From contig NZ_JARUBE010000003.1 in assembly GCF_029626035.1 (NCBI RefSeq), positions 5,332,001-5,396,000 of the forward strand: DNA of 64,000 nucleotides, in the 5' to 3' direction. The translations under genes and the position numbers were made by a program. Under the pieces are notes generated by a model. It was given only the letters and a program-made list of their open reading frames with translations, was not told where the DNA came from and did not search any database. Below, piece by piece: positions 33,335-42,195 of the stretch. The DNA comes from Micromonospora sp. WMMD980 (GTDB lineage Bacteria; Actinomycetota; Actinomycetes; Mycobacteriales; Micromonosporaceae). Within the stretch, counting starts at the first letter, position 1. Each line of letters starts with the position of its first letter.

Positions 33335-33391
33335 GTAAGGAGGGGCCCCTTCTTATCGCCTACGCGATAGGAGGGGCCCCTTCCTAACGCC
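33335..33391. repeat. GGGGCCCC interspersed repeat, copy 1
   Basis: Two direct copies of AGGAGGGGCCCCTTC (33338-33352 and 33369-33383), each with a GGGGCCCC palindrome core, enclose TTATCGCCTACGCGAT and end in CTAACGCC. It lies between the Ca-repeat gene and the convergent methyltransferase, whose TAG stop (33384-33386, minus strand) is inside the repeat. Related copies are at 60343, 63266 and 63961. Confidence 0.85.
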
Positions 33392-34163
33392 TCAGCTCGA
33401 GCGTGGCGAGGTAGTACGGACGGTCGGTGGTGTCCACGTCGGCCAGCCGCCACGGCGAGCCGTGGACCAGTTCGGCGAACTCGTCGGGCGAGCACACGAG
33501 GTAGTCGAACCACTCGGTGCCGAGCAGCCGGTAGCGCAACCGCAGCCGCAGTTGCCCGCCCAGCCGGCCCCGCCGCCGGTTCGCCTCGTGGTAGGCGGTG
33601 TGCACCGGGTCGGTGGTGCCGTACGGGTCGGTGCCGTGCGCGATCACCCGCGCGCCGGGGCGGGCCAGCGCGGCGAGCGCGGCCAGCAGCGCGGGGGCGC
33701 GCTCGCGTCCCTCGAACAGGCCCAGGTTGTTGCCGAGCAACAGGAAGCTGTCGTAGCGCCGGCCATCGGCGACGTGCTCGTCGACCGTGGCGTGCACCAG
33801 CTCGCGGACGCCCCGGTGGCGGCTGACCCGCAACGCACCGAGCGAGGTGTCCAGGCCGGTGACCGGCACCCCACGCTCCTGGAGGCGCAACGCGATCCGG
33901 CCGGCGCCGACGCCGACGTCGAGCACGTGGCCGTGCACCCGGTCCACCGCCCGGTGGTCGTGCGGCTGCCACCGTTCGGGCGGATCCAGGTAGTCGTCGG
34001 CGGGCGCGCCGTTGACCAGCCCGTCGTCCCGCTCGATGATCTCGATGACCGGGCGCGGCAGCCGACCGCCGGCCATCGGCCGGGGCCCGACGCCGGTGGC
34101 CACCGCGTACGCGTCGCGGATCATCTCGCCGAACACGTCGCCGATCGTGGGCTCGGAGGTCAT
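33384..34163 (-). CDS. class I SAM-dependent methyltransferase
   Basis: 259 residues. SAM-binding motif HVLDVGVGAGRIALRLQERG, then VTGLDTSLGALRVSR (acidic ribose contact) and FLLLGNNLGLFEGRE. The first 65 residues form a helical cap. The substrate cannot be inferred. The last codons (LRR-stop) are written by the flanking interspersed repeat, so the natural C-terminus may have been altered by its insertion. Confidence 0.82.
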   Translation of the reverse strand: MTSEPTIGDVFGEMIRDAYAVATGVGPRPMAGGRLPRPVIEIIERDDGLVNGAPADDYLDPPERWQPHDHRAVDRVHGHVLDVGVGAGRIALRLQERGVPVTGLDTSLGALRVSRHRGVRELVHATVDEHVADGRRYDSFLLLGNNLGLFEGRERAPALLAALAALARPGARVIAHGTDPYGTTDPVHTAYHEANRRRGRLGGQLRLRLRYRLLGTEWFDYLVCSPDEFAELVHGSPWRLADVDTTDRPYYLATLELRR

Positions 34164-34217
34164 GGGAGCACGCTATCTCCGGCTCGCCGGCACGGTCGCG
34201 GCCGTATCCTGGGCGAC

Positions 34218-34616
34218 GTGACCGATCTGGATCGCCTCGCGGCGGAGAAGTACGTCCTGCTCACGACGTTCCGCAAGGACGGTCGGGCGGTGCCGACGCC
34301 GGTGTGGGCGGTGCGCGACGGTGACGCGCTGGCGGTGTGGACGGTGTCCGACTCCGGCAAGGTGAAGCGGATCCGGCGTGACGGTCGGGTGACGGTGGCA
34401 CCGTGCGACGTGCGCGGCCGGCCGCACGGGGAGGCGGTGCCGGGTCGCGCCACCATCGACGACCCGGAGAGCACCCGCCGGGTGCGGGAGTTGCTCAAGC
34501 GCAAGTACCGGCTGATCGGCCGGCTCAGCCTGCTGGGCAGCCGGCTGCGGCGCGGCGAGGGTGGCACGGTGGGGCTGCGGATCGTGCTGGACCCGACCGC
34601 CCCCGGACACGATTAA
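34218..34616 (+). CDS. PPOX-class F420-dependent oxidoreductase
   Basis: 132 residues from GTG. Split beta-barrel flavin/deazaflavin-binding fold: YVLLTTFRKDGRAVPTPVWAV, LAVWTVSDSGKVKRIRRDGRV and GEAVPGRATI, characteristic of the Rv-type 'PPOX class F420-dependent' family (about 130-140 residues). Members reduce biliverdin, quinone-like or unknown substrates with F420H2. Its TAA overlaps the start of a strong terminator. Confidence 0.85.
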   Translation: MTDLDRLAAEKYVLLTTFRKDGRAVPTPVWAVRDGDALAVWTVSDSGKVKRIRRDGRVTVAPCDVRGRPHGEAVPGRATIDDPESTRRVRELLKRKYRLIGRLSLLGSRLRRGEGGTVGLRIVLDPTAPGHD

Positions 34617-34645
34617 GGGCGGTGGCCCGTCGGCCGACCGCCCTT
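34615..34645. terminator. terminator between the F420 oxidoreductase and bldC
   Basis: AAGGGCGGT (34615-34623) and ACCGCCCTT (34637-34645) form a 9-bp perfect stem with a 13-base GC-rich loop between two convergent genes. It can act in both directions. Confidence 0.8.
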
Positions 34646-34672
34646 GATCGGGAAGCTGGAAACTCCGTGTCG

Positions 34673-34882
34673 TCAGTCCCCCTGACGCTGCTGGGGGATC
34701 TGCCCCTGCAGCAGGGCCCGTACCTCCGACTCGCGGTAACGGCGATGGCCGCCCAGGGTCCGGATGGCGCTGAGCTTGCCAGCCTTGGCCCACCGGGTCA
34801 CCGTCTTCGGGTCGACTCGGAACATCGACGCCACCTCGGCCGGTGTGAGTAGCGGCTCTGGTTCGTGCGTTCGCGATGCCAT
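34673..34882 (-). CDS. bldC: developmental regulator BldC (MerR-like)
   Basis: 69 residues from ATG with ribosome-binding site GGAGGAG. A near-complete match to the BldC family: LLTPAEVASMFRVDPKTVTR, then WAKAGKLSAIRTLGGHRRY and ending IPQQRQGD. BldC is a single-domain MerR-type DNA-binding protein that forms head-to-tail oligomers on direct repeats and holds back sporulation genes in Streptomyces. The frame extends further upstream, but the family start is clear. Confidence 0.95.
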   Translation of the reverse strand: MASRTHEPEPLLTPAEVASMFRVDPKTVTRWAKAGKLSAIRTLGGHRRYRESEVRALLQGQIPQQRQGD

Positions 34883-35138
34883 CGGGGTCACTCCTCCACA
34901 TGTATAGACATCGGCCGGGGTCCCGCCGGCCGACGCGTCTCCCATGGTCCGGCTAGTCCCCGATGTCCGACATGGGCCGAACGGCTGAAGGTCGCTAGAC
35001 GGACGGATGAACCATGCCCGATTTTTACGACTTTTATGCCGCAGAAACTACCTTATTCGGACTCATGATCACGGTTCGTGATGCGTCAACTACGAGACAG
35101 TCTCGCATCCCCTACCCCGAAGGGGGGCAAAGCGGGCG
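34883..35138. other. AT-rich leader and promoter zone of bldC
   Basis: 256 bases between the end of a leftward gene and bldC. The part 35000-35100 is conspicuously AT-rich for this genome (runs such as GATTTTTACGACTTTTATG). On the minus strand TTGACG occurs at 35084-35089, but no good -10 follows at the right distance. A small perfect dyad CGAGAC-A-GTCTCG sits at about 35093-35105. No convincing small gene is seen. Confidence 0.4.
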
Positions 35139-35978
35139 TCAGTTACAGCGTTCCAGAAGTTGCACCGCGCGCCAGCGGGCGACCAGCTTGTCGTACGCCG
35201 CCGACGCCTCCTCCGCCTCGCCCCGGGCGAGCCCGGCCAGCCCGGTCGCGACCAACTCGGTCGAGTCGTCCTCCGCGAGCGTCTCGTCCGGCAGCAGCCG
35301 CACCAGGCCGCCGTAGTCCAGCTCCACCACCGAACGCGGGTGGAACTCCTCCAGCCAGCGGGCGGCCTCCTCGACCGCCTCGGTGATCGGCGCCTCGCCC
35401 ACCGACTTGCGCAGCACCGACAGCGCCCGCGACGAGCGGCGACGCGCCTTGGAGATCTCGGTGCGGTAGCGCAGCGCCCGCCGCTCCGGGTCGGTGACCA
35501 GGTGCCGCTCGCCGGCCTCGAAGAGCACGAACCACCGCAGCGGCACGCCCCAGGTGGCGACCTGCTCGTGCACCCGCGGCACCCCGTGCTCCAGCACCCG
35601 GGCCCCGCTACGCCAGTCCTCCACCACGGCCTTGGCCTGCCCAGCGAGCACCGGCGGCACGAACGCGTCGGCAAGGACCGAGGGCACCCCGTCGCGGGCG
35701 CTCAACGCCGCCTCGGCGACCCGGATCCGCAGGTTCCACGGGCAGACCAGCAGCGTGTCGTCGGCCTCCAGGACGTACGCCTCCTCGGGCAGGTCGGGCA
35801 GCCGGGTCCAACCCGCGCCCAGCGCCTCGATCACCGAGGTCCGCTGCCGGCCCGGCCCCTCCAGCGGGGCGATCGCCCGGCCCTCGCTGACGTACCGGCG
35901 CCAGTACGACTGCCGGTCCCGGTCGAAGGCGGTCAACGGCTCGTACACGCGCAGGTATGAAGCGAAGAGCGACGGCAC
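35139..35978 (-). CDS. conserved actinobacterial hypothetical protein
   Basis: 279 residues. The GTG at 35978 is chosen because GGGAGG stands 8 bases upstream and because the product then begins [17 protein letters not shown], the conserved family start. No signal or membrane segments. Mixed alpha/beta with charged helices ([46 protein letters not shown]). Widespread in actinobacteria with no assigned function that I can name securely. Confidence 0.75.
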   Translation of the reverse strand: MPSLFASYLRVYEPLTAFDRDRQSYWRRYVSEGRAIAPLEGPGRQRTSVIEALGAGWTRLPDLPEEAYVLEADDTLLVCPWNLRIRVAEAALSARDGVPSVLADAFVPPVLAGQAKAVVEDWRSGARVLEHGVPRVHEQVATWGVPLRWFVLFEAGERHLVTDPERRALRYRTEISKARRRSSRALSVLRKSVGEAPITEAVEEAARWLEEFHPRSVVELDYGGLVRLLPDETLAEDDSTELVATGLAGLARGEAEEASAAYDKLVARWRAVQLLERCN

Positions 35979-36154
35979 GGCGCGATCCTCCCACGAGACG
36001 GGACCGTCCGTCGCCGCCGTCACACCGGCGACGTGACGTGGGCGACAGTACGGTTCCGGCCGATATTAGGCTCAACGGCACCGGCAGCATCCCGCCGGCG
36101 TGCCATCGAAGGTTCCGCGCCCCACAAGGGCGCACACCGACACAGGAGTCAGCC

Positions 36155-37237
36155 ATGGGCGTATTCGCCAGCACCGACGACCCGGGGTCCACGGGTCACG
36201 AACAGGTCGTGTTCTGCCAGGACAAGCAGTCCGGCCTGAAGGCGATCATCGGGATCTACTCCACCGCGCTGGGGCCCGCCCTCGGTGGCACCCGCTTCTA
36301 CCCGTACGCCAGCGAGGCCGACGCCCTCGCCGACGTGCTCGACCTCTCGCGCGGCATGGCGTACAAGAACGCCCTGGCCAACCTCGACCTCGGTGGCGGC
36401 AAGGCGGTCATCTGGGGCGACCCGGAGCAGCTCAAGAGCGAGGCCCTGCTGCGCGCGTACGGCCGCTTCGTGGAGTCGCTCAACGGCCGCTACTACACCG
36501 CCTGCGACGTCGGCACCTATGTCGCCGACATGGACGTGATCGCCCGCGAGACCCGCTACGTGACCGGCCGCAGCGTGGAGCACGGCGGCGCCGGCGACTC
36601 CTCGATCCTCACCGCCTGGGGCGTCTACCAGGGCATGCGGGCCGCCGCCGAGCACGTGTGGGGCGCACCGACGCTGGCCGGCCGGCGGGTCGGCGTGGCC
36701 GGCCTGGGCAAGGTCGGCAAATACCTGACCGCGCACCTGCTGTCCGACGGCGCCGAGGTGGTGGCGACCGACGTCAACCCGCGCGCCCAGGAGTGGGTGC
36801 GCACCACCCACCCGCAGGTCACCCTGGTCGACGACACCGCGGCGCTGGTCGCGTCCGACATTGACGTGTACGCCCCGTGCGCGCTGGGCGGCGCGCTGAA
36901 CGACGAGACCGTGCCGGTGCTGCGGGCCAAGGTGGTCGCCGGCGCGGCGAACAACCAGCTCGCCCACCCGGGCATCGAGAAGGTCCTCGCCGACCGGGGC
37001 ATCCTCTACACCCCGGACTACGTGGTGAACGCCGGTGGCGTGATCCAGGTGGCCGACGAGATCGAGGGCTTCAACGTCGAGCGGGCCAAGCTGCGCGCCA
37101 CCCGGATCTTCGACACCACCCGGGAGATCCTGCGGCTCGCCGACGACGAGGGTGTCCCGCCGGCGGTCGCGGCGGACCGACTCGCCGAGCGGCGGATGGC
37201 CGAGGTCGGCCGGCTGCGCGCCATCCACCTGCGCTGA
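36155..37237 (+). CDS. Leu/Val/Phe-type amino acid dehydrogenase
   Basis: 360 residues. Oxidative deamination of branched-chain amino acids with NAD. The catalytic segment [12 protein letters not shown] and [20 protein letters not shown] holds the substrate-binding and catalytic lysines; the Rossmann motif is [29 protein letters not shown] and [13 protein letters not shown] follow. It is the Glu/Leu/Phe/Val dehydrogenase family, similar to valine dehydrogenase of Streptomyces, where it feeds acyl-CoA precursors. It is followed by its own terminator. Confidence 0.92.
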   Translation: MGVFASTDDPGSTGHEQVVFCQDKQSGLKAIIGIYSTALGPALGGTRFYPYASEADALADVLDLSRGMAYKNALANLDLGGGKAVIWGDPEQLKSEALLRAYGRFVESLNGRYYTACDVGTYVADMDVIARETRYVTGRSVEHGGAGDSSILTAWGVYQGMRAAAEHVWGAPTLAGRRVGVAGLGKVGKYLTAHLLSDGAEVVATDVNPRAQEWVRTTHPQVTLVDDTAALVASDIDVYAPCALGGALNDETVPVLRAKVVAGAANNQLAHPGIEKVLADRGILYTPDYVVNAGGVIQVADEIEGFNVERAKLRATRIFDTTREILRLADDEGVPPAVAADRLAERRMAEVGRLRAIHLR

Positions 37238-37243
37238 CGGCCT

Positions 37244-37273
37244 TCGGGGGCGGGCCGCCAGCTCCGCCCCCGA
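37244..37273 (+). terminator. terminator of the amino acid dehydrogenase gene
   Basis: TCGGGGGCGG (37244-37253) and CCGCCCCCGA (37264-37273) form a 10-bp perfect stem with a 10-base loop, 6 bases after the stop. Confidence 0.8.
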
Positions 37274-37536
37274 GCCGCGCGATCCACGTCGGGGCGTTAA
37301 GCTGGTCCTCGGTGGCTTCGTGCCGATTTGCCCGCTGTCACGGCCACCCCCGGTGGTCACCCCTTACCCGGTACACTGTGTGACAGCCGGAACACTGCGA
37401 CGCGCAAGGCCGGTCGACGGTGACCCGAGGTGCCGAACGGTGGCATCCCCATGTACCGTAAGAGCCACGAGAGATGCCTGACGTCATCGGGGCCCGCCTT
37501 CGGGCTGCCCCGCATTCTGTGCGAGGGGGTCGAGCC

Positions 37537-37752
37537 ATGGGGCGCGGCCGTGCTAAGGCCAAGCAGACGAAGGTGGCCCGGGAGTTGAAGTACCACTCCC
37601 CGAACACCGACCTAACCGCCTTGCAACGTGAACTGGCGGGTAGTGGAAAGTCTGAGCACAACTTCGACGACGACTACAAAGAGTATGTCGACGACGATGA
37701 CGAGGACCACACGGACGACGACCCGGATCCCTGGGCCCGTCCGACCCGCTGA
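37537..37752 (+). CDS. DUF3073 family protein
   Basis: 71 residues from ATG (GRGRAKAKQTKVARELKYHS). Basic N-terminus, then TDLTALQRELAG, and a very acidic tail of Asp runs (YVDDDDEDHTDDDPDPW). The family is actinobacteria-specific, and in M. tuberculosis the homologue (Rv0810c) sits beside purM and purF, as it does here. Function unknown; the polar halves suggest interaction with nucleic acid or a basic partner. The 260 bases upstream are non-coding and probably hold its promoter. Confidence 0.88.
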   Translation: MGRGRAKAKQTKVARELKYHSPNTDLTALQRELAGSGKSEHNFDDDYKEYVDDDDEDHTDDDPDPWARPTR

Positions 37753-37767
37753 CCTCCGGTCGCATCT

Positions 37768-37793
37768 GAGCACGCGGTAGCCCCCGCGTGCTC
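37768..37793 (+). terminator. terminator after the DUF3073 gene
   Basis: GAGCACGCGG (37768-37777) and CCGCGTGCTC (37784-37793) form a 10-bp perfect stem with a 6-base loop, 15 bases after the stop. Confidence 0.85.
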
Positions 37794-37829
37794 ACGCATG
37801 TGCCCACCCGGAGCCGGTGGACGACCGAC

Positions 37830-37885
37830 GATCAGGGACCTGCCGCACCGGGTGCCTCCCCGGCCGCGCCGGCAGGTCCTTGATC
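37830..37885 (-). terminator. hairpin after the RiPP precursor gene
   Basis: GATCAGGGACCTGCCG (37830-37845) pairs with CGGCAGGTCCTTGATC (37870-37885) with one mismatch region; the loop is 24 bases and itself GC-rich. It lies 14 bases beyond the precursor stop on the minus strand and is its probable terminator. Confidence 0.7.
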
Positions 37886-37899
37886 TCGGGACCGCCGCC

Positions 37900-38112
37900 T
37901 CAGCGCGGCCGGTTGTTCCAGTTGTAGAACGTCGGGATGTTCTCGAAGTGGTTCCACGCGCACACCGCGTGGGCGCCGTCGGAACCCGACACCTCCGCCC
38001 GCAGCAGGCGCGCCGCCTCGGCCTCGTGGAGCAGCGCGGACAGCCCGACGGCGGCCTCCCGCACCCGGTCGGCGACCACGTCCCGGTCGGTGTCACTGGT
38101 GATCTCGGGCAT
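37900..38112 (-). CDS. RiPP precursor peptide, multi-cyclophane (AmcA-like) type
   Basis: 70 residues. A helical, acidic leader (residues 1-48) is followed by a C-terminal core with CAWNHFENIPTFYNWNN near residues 51-67, ending RPR. The core has four aromatic-x-polar motifs: WNH, FEN, FYN and WNN, three ending in Asn. Radical-SAM enzymes of the 3-residue-cyclophane class join the aromatic ring to the beta-carbon of the third residue in such motifs. The start overlaps the 3' end of the radical-SAM gene by 20 bases. I recall a named family, AmcA, with multiple cyclophanes, which this resembles; the product structure is inference. Confidence 0.78.
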   Translation of the reverse strand: MPEITSDTDRDVVADRVREAAVGLSALLHEAEAARLLRAEVSGSDGAHAVCAWNHFENIPTFYNWNNRPR

Positions 38113-39208
38113 GCTCCAACACTCCCTCCAGTAGGCGGATCTTGCTGTTGCGGCAGTGCTCGGTCTCCGTGCCGTCGAACCGCCCCTGCTCGAAGTAGCG
38201 GTTCGCGGCGTGCCCGCCGCCACAGAAGCCGAAGTAGGCGCAGGACGCCCGGCACGCCTCCACCCCGGCGAGGAACTCACCCACCCAGGGTGTCCGCCCG
38301 GCGTCGGCGAGGATCTCCCGCAGCGGGGTGCTGAGCACGTTCCCGCTGCCGAAGTCGCCGTAGTGGGGATCGGTGAAGCCGGCCAACTCGGGGGAGAGCA
38401 CCACCACCGAACCGTCGTGGCCGATCGTCGGGATCGGGTCGAGCCGGCGGGGCAGCAGGTCGTCGGCGGCACCGGCCAGGACCGCGCCGGCGTACCGCAG
38501 CGACCACTCCACCTCGCGCAGGTGGATCCGGGGATCGCGGCGCCAGGCCGCGACCAGCTCGGCCCAGAAGCCGGTCACCGCGGCAGCGTCCCGCGCGTTC
38601 GTCCGGGTGTTGACGCCCTCGGTCTCCTCGATGTTGACGCCCAGCACCTCGCAACCCAGGTCGAGGAAGTAGCCGTACAGCTCGGCCGCCAACCCCGGCT
38701 CCGGCCGGGAGACCACCGCGAGGGCCGAGAAGGGCAGCCTGTGCCGGCGCAGCGCCGCCACCCCGGCCACGATCCGGTCGTACGCCGGACGGCCGCCCCG
38801 GGTCACCCGCTCGGCGTTGCACGCCTCCGGGCCGTCCACGCTCACGCTGACCCGCACCCGGTGCTCGGCGAAGAACGCGCACCAGGCGTCGTCGATCAGG
38901 GTGGCGTTGGTCTGCACGTGGTGCTCGACCTCCGGCCCGAACGGGGCCAACAGGGCGGCCAGGTGCTCCCGGCCGGCGGCGAGCGGCTCACCGCCGTGCC
39001 AGACCACCGAGCAGCGACCCTGGGCCGCCCAGGGGTTCACCGACGCCGCCACCGCCTCGGCCACCGCCACCGGCATCCGCCGGTCCGCCGCGCGCCACGG
39101 CAGGTAGCAGTAGGCGCAGTCGAGGTTGCAGAGCGTGGTCGGCTGCATCACCACGTACGAGGGAACGGCGGCGATGCCCCGCATTCCCCCGGGCGCGCGC
39201 GCAGCCAT
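38093..39208 (-). CDS. radical SAM/SPASM peptide maturase (cyclophane-forming, AmcB-like)
   Basis: 371 residues. The radical-SAM cluster motif is CNLDCAYC (C27, C31, C34), with the SAM-contact HGGEPLAAG, and VSVSVDGP further on. The C-terminal SPASM region has a set of Cys (EACRASCAYFGFCGGGHA and HCRNSK) for auxiliary [4Fe-4S] clusters. It would install carbon-carbon crosslinks in the overlapping precursor peptide. Gene order is maturase first, precursor second. No exporter or peptidase is visible next to the pair, so the release step may be encoded elsewhere. Confidence 0.85.
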   Translation of the reverse strand: MAARAPGGMRGIAAVPSYVVMQPTTLCNLDCAYCYLPWRAADRRMPVAVAEAVAASVNPWAAQGRCSVVWHGGEPLAAGREHLAALLAPFGPEVEHHVQTNATLIDDAWCAFFAEHRVRVSVSVDGPEACNAERVTRGGRPAYDRIVAGVAALRRHRLPFSALAVVSRPEPGLAAELYGYFLDLGCEVLGVNIEETEGVNTRTNARDAAAVTGFWAELVAAWRRDPRIHLREVEWSLRYAGAVLAGAADDLLPRRLDPIPTIGHDGSVVVLSPELAGFTDPHYGDFGSGNVLSTPLREILADAGRTPWVGEFLAGVEACRASCAYFGFCGGGHAANRYFEQGRFDGTETEHCRNSKIRLLEGVLEHARDHQ

Positions 39209-39240
39209 CGAGCCTCCCCGCCGGAAAAAACCGCACCTTC

Positions 39241-39270
39241 AGGCTAGGCGGAGGCGGCCACTCGGGTGAA
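39241..39270 (-). promoter_or_regulatory. candidate promoter of the RiPP operon
   Basis: On the minus strand TTCACC (39270-39265) and TAGCCT (39246-39241) are separated by 18 bases. Transcription would begin about 25-30 bases before the maturase ATG, whose ribosome-binding site is GGGGAGG. Confidence 0.4.
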
Positions 39271-39288
39271 CCCCCGATCAGGTGCCCA

Positions 39289-39312
39289 GATGATCAACGC
39301 AGTGTGATCATC
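39289..39312. promoter_or_regulatory. 8-bp dyad between purM and the RiPP operon
   Basis: GATGATCA (39289-39296) and TGATCATC (39305-39312) are perfect inverted repeats with an 8-base spacer, placed just upstream of the candidate -35 of the RiPP operon and touching the purM stop codon. It could be an operator for the peptide operon or a weak terminator for purM. Confidence 0.4.
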
Positions 39313-40465
39313 AGCCCCGGGTGTGCTGACCGACCATCTGCACGTTGCCGGTGCCCTCGATGATCCCGCCAGCCTGCCAGGCGTCGACGCCACGACCGGT
39401 CAGGGTGGCCAACGCGCGGTCGGCGTCCTCGGCGGCGACGATCGCGAACATGCCGACGCCCATGTTGAACGTCGACTCCATCTCCGGGTCCTCGATCCGG
39501 CCCTTGGACTGGATCAGGTCGAAGATCGGCTGCGGCTTCCAGGTGGACCGGTCGACCACCGCGTCGACGTGCTCGGGCAGGACCCGGACCAGGTTTCCCG
39601 GGATGCCTCCGCCGGTCACGTGCGCCAGCGCCCGCACCTCCGCCTCGGCGATCAGCTTGAGGCAGTCCTGCGCGTAGATCTTGGTCGGGGTGAGCAGCTC
39701 CTCGCCCAGCGTGCGCTGGCGACCGAAGTCCTCGATCACCACGTCCAGCCGCATCCGGCCGGCGCCCAGCAGCACGTGCCGGACCAGCGAGTAACCGTTG
39801 GAGTGCAGACCGGACGACCGCATGGCGATCACCACGTCGCCCACCTCGACCCGCTCCGGACGGAGGATCTCGCTCTCTTCGACCACGCCGACGCCGGTGG
39901 CCGAGATGTCGTACTCGTCCGGACGCAGCACGCCGGGGTGCTCGGCGGTCTCGCCGCCCAGCAGCGCGCAGCCGGCGTACCGGCAGCCGTCGGCGATGCC
40001 GGCGCCGATCTCGGCGACCCGATCCGGCACTACCTCGCCGGTGGCGATGTAGTCGAGCAGGAACAGCGGCTCGGCGCCGCAGGCGACCAGGTCGTCGACG
40101 ACCATGGCGACCAGGTCGATGCCGACCGTGTCGTGGATGTCGAGCTGCTGGGCGATCACCAGCTTGGTGCCCACCCCGTCGGTGGAGGAGGCCAGGATCG
40201 GGCTCTTGTACTTCTTCGTGTCCAGCCGGAACAGGCCGGCGAAGCCGCCCAGGTCACCCATGACCTCCGGGCGCCGGGTCTCCCGGACCTTGGACTTGAG
40301 CAGCTCGACCGCGCGGTCGCCCGCCTCGATCGACACCCCGGCGTCGGCGTACGAGACCGAGCGTTTGCGCTGCGTCCGGCCGGACCCCGCCGACCAGGGC
40401 TGGCGGTCGCCGCCGGCGCCCGTCGGGCTGGATCCTGCGCCGCTGCGCTCGGACACGTGCGTCAC
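39311..40465 (-). CDS. purM: phosphoribosylformylglycinamidine cyclo-ligase (AIR synthetase)
   Basis: 384 residues from GTG with ribosome-binding site GGGGAGA. It forms aminoimidazole ribonucleotide in purine synthesis. Core start SYADAGVSIEAGDRAVELLK, then SSTDGVGTKLVIA (ATP/Mg site), VDDLVACGAEPLFLLDYIAT, ALLGGETAEHPG and AHVTGGGIPGNL. Length is usual apart from about 35 extra residues at the N-terminus (Ser/Gly-rich). It follows purF, 56 bases behind, as in other actinobacteria. Confidence 0.95.
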   Translation of the reverse strand: MTHVSERSGAGSSPTGAGGDRQPWSAGSGRTQRKRSVSYADAGVSIEAGDRAVELLKSKVRETRRPEVMGDLGGFAGLFRLDTKKYKSPILASSTDGVGTKLVIAQQLDIHDTVGIDLVAMVVDDLVACGAEPLFLLDYIATGEVVPDRVAEIGAGIADGCRYAGCALLGGETAEHPGVLRPDEYDISATGVGVVEESEILRPERVEVGDVVIAMRSSGLHSNGYSLVRHVLLGAGRMRLDVVIEDFGRQRTLGEELLTPTKIYAQDCLKLIAEAEVRALAHVTGGGIPGNLVRVLPEHVDAVVDRSTWKPQPIFDLIQSKGRIEDPEMESTFNMGVGMFAIVAAEDADRALATLTGRGVDAWQAGGIIEGTGNVQMVGQHTRG

Positions 40466-40521
40466 GGTTCTCCCCTTTGTGGTTCCGCGGGGCCGGAGCG
40501 GCCGGACCCGCGTCGGTGGTG

Positions 40522-42039
40522 CTACGGGTGATGGGTCGGTGTGGCGACGAGCGGGTTGGTGGGCTCGGCCGCCTCGGCGACGACCCGGCGGCCCACTCCC
40601 TCGAGCACGTGCTTGCCGATCAGGTTCCCGGCCGGCAGTTCGATCGGATATTCCCCATCGAAGCACGCCCGGCAGAGCCGGGTCTTCGGCTGCTCGGTCG
40701 CCGCGATGAGACCGGGCAGGGATACGTAACCGAGCGTGTCGGCGCCGATCGACCGCCGGATGCCCTCGTTGTCCAGCCCGTTGGCCAGCAGTTCGGCCCG
40801 GGTGGCGAAGTCGATGCCGTAGAAACAGGGCCAACTGACCGGCGGCGAGGAGATCCGGACGTGCACCTCCAGCGCGCCCGCCTCCCGCAGCAGCCGGACG
40901 ATGGCCCGCTGGGTGGTGCCCCGGACGATCGAGTCGTCCACCACCACCAGCCGCTTGCCACGCACGTTCTGCCGCAGCGGATTCAGCTTGAGCCGGACGC
41001 CGAGCGCGCGCAGCGTCTGCGAGGGCTGGATGAACGTGCGCCCGACGTACGGGTTCTTCATCAGGCCCTGGCCGTAGGTGACGCCGGACTCCTCGGCGTA
41101 GCCGATGGCCGCCGGCGTGCCCGACTCCGGCACCGGTATCACCAGGTCGGCCTCGACCGGATGCTCCTTGGCGAGCTGGCGACCGATCTGCACCCGGGCG
41201 GCGTGCACGTTCCGGCCGGCAATGGTGGCGTCCGGCCGGGCGATGTAGACGTACTCGAAGAGGCAGCCCTTGGGTTCGGGGGCGGCGAACCGGCTGGACC
41301 GCAACCCACCCTCGTCGATCGCGATCAGCTCGCCCGGCTCGACCTCGCGGACCACGCTCGCGCCGACGATGTCCAGCGCGGCGGTCTCGCTCGCCACCAC
41401 CCAGCCGCGCTCCAGCCGGCCGAGGACCAGCGGGCGCACGCCGTGCGGGTCGCGCGCCGCGTAGAGCGTCGACTCGTCCATGAAGACGAAGCTGAACGCG
41501 CCGCGCAGCTGCGGCAGCACCTCCAGCGCGGCCGCCTCGACCGAGAGGTCGGGCCGACTCGCCAGCAGCATGGTGACCAGTGACGTGTCGTTGCTCGACC
41601 CGTCGGAGTCCATCCCCCGGGCGGACACCTCGCGCTGGAGGTCGGCGGTGTTGACCAGGTTGCCGTTGTGCGCCAGCGCGATCGTCGTGCCGGCGCTGGT
41701 GGCCCGGATCGTCGGCTGGGCGTTCTCCCAGGTCGACCCGCCCGTGGTCGAGTAGCGCGCGTGCCCGATCGCGACGTGCCCGCGCAGGCTGGCCAGGGTC
41801 GGCTCGTCGAACACCTGGGCGACCAGGCCGAGATCCTTGTAGACCACCACCCCGGAGCCGTCACTGACCGCGATGCCGGCGGCCTCCTGGCCGCGGTGCT
41901 GGAGGGCGTAGAGCCCGAAGTAGGTCAGATTGGCGACTTCTTCCCCGGGCGCCCAGACACCGAAGACGCCGCACGCGTCCTGGGGGCCGGGTCGTTGGGG
42001 GTCAAGGTCGTGGCTCAGCCGGCCATCGCCTCGGGGCAC
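40522..42039 (-). CDS. purF: amidophosphoribosyltransferase
   Basis: 505 residues from GTG (GGGAG 6 bases upstream). First committed step of purine synthesis: PRPP and glutamine to phosphoribosylamine. N-terminal glutaminase with catalytic Cys in QDACGVFGVW, preceded by a short propeptide that must be removed (about 20 residues); AHNGNLVNTA; the C-terminal PRTase motif LVVVDDSIVRGTTQRAI binds PRPP. The CFYGIDFATR and LCRACFDG cysteines suggest the [4Fe-4S]-type B. subtilis class. Confidence 0.95.
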   Translation of the reverse strand: MPRGDGRLSHDLDPQRPGPQDACGVFGVWAPGEEVANLTYFGLYALQHRGQEAAGIAVSDGSGVVVYKDLGLVAQVFDEPTLASLRGHVAIGHARYSTTGGSTWENAQPTIRATSAGTTIALAHNGNLVNTADLQREVSARGMDSDGSSNDTSLVTMLLASRPDLSVEAAALEVLPQLRGAFSFVFMDESTLYAARDPHGVRPLVLGRLERGWVVASETAALDIVGASVVREVEPGELIAIDEGGLRSSRFAAPEPKGCLFEYVYIARPDATIAGRNVHAARVQIGRQLAKEHPVEADLVIPVPESGTPAAIGYAEESGVTYGQGLMKNPYVGRTFIQPSQTLRALGVRLKLNPLRQNVRGKRLVVVDDSIVRGTTQRAIVRLLREAGALEVHVRISSPPVSWPCFYGIDFATRAELLANGLDNEGIRRSIGADTLGYVSLPGLIAATEQPKTRLCRACFDGEYPIELPAGNLIGKHVLEGVGRRVVAEAAEPTNPLVATPTHHP

Positions 42040-42195
42040 CTGCCGCTCCCTCGTGCTGGGGGTCTGGACTGGCCTGGCGGAGTCGGGGGGCAGCTCCGCA
42101 CCGTGGGCCGGGACCGTCGTCGGCCACCAGTGTACGCGAACAGACGTCGCCACCGACAGTCACGATATGTACGCCGAGCGCGACGATTCGGCCGA

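Noticed and set aside
33335-33391. Possible CRISPR-like array from the two 15-bp direct repeats
   Set aside because: Only two units, palindromic cores, and the same unit recurs singly elsewhere; no cas genes in the window.
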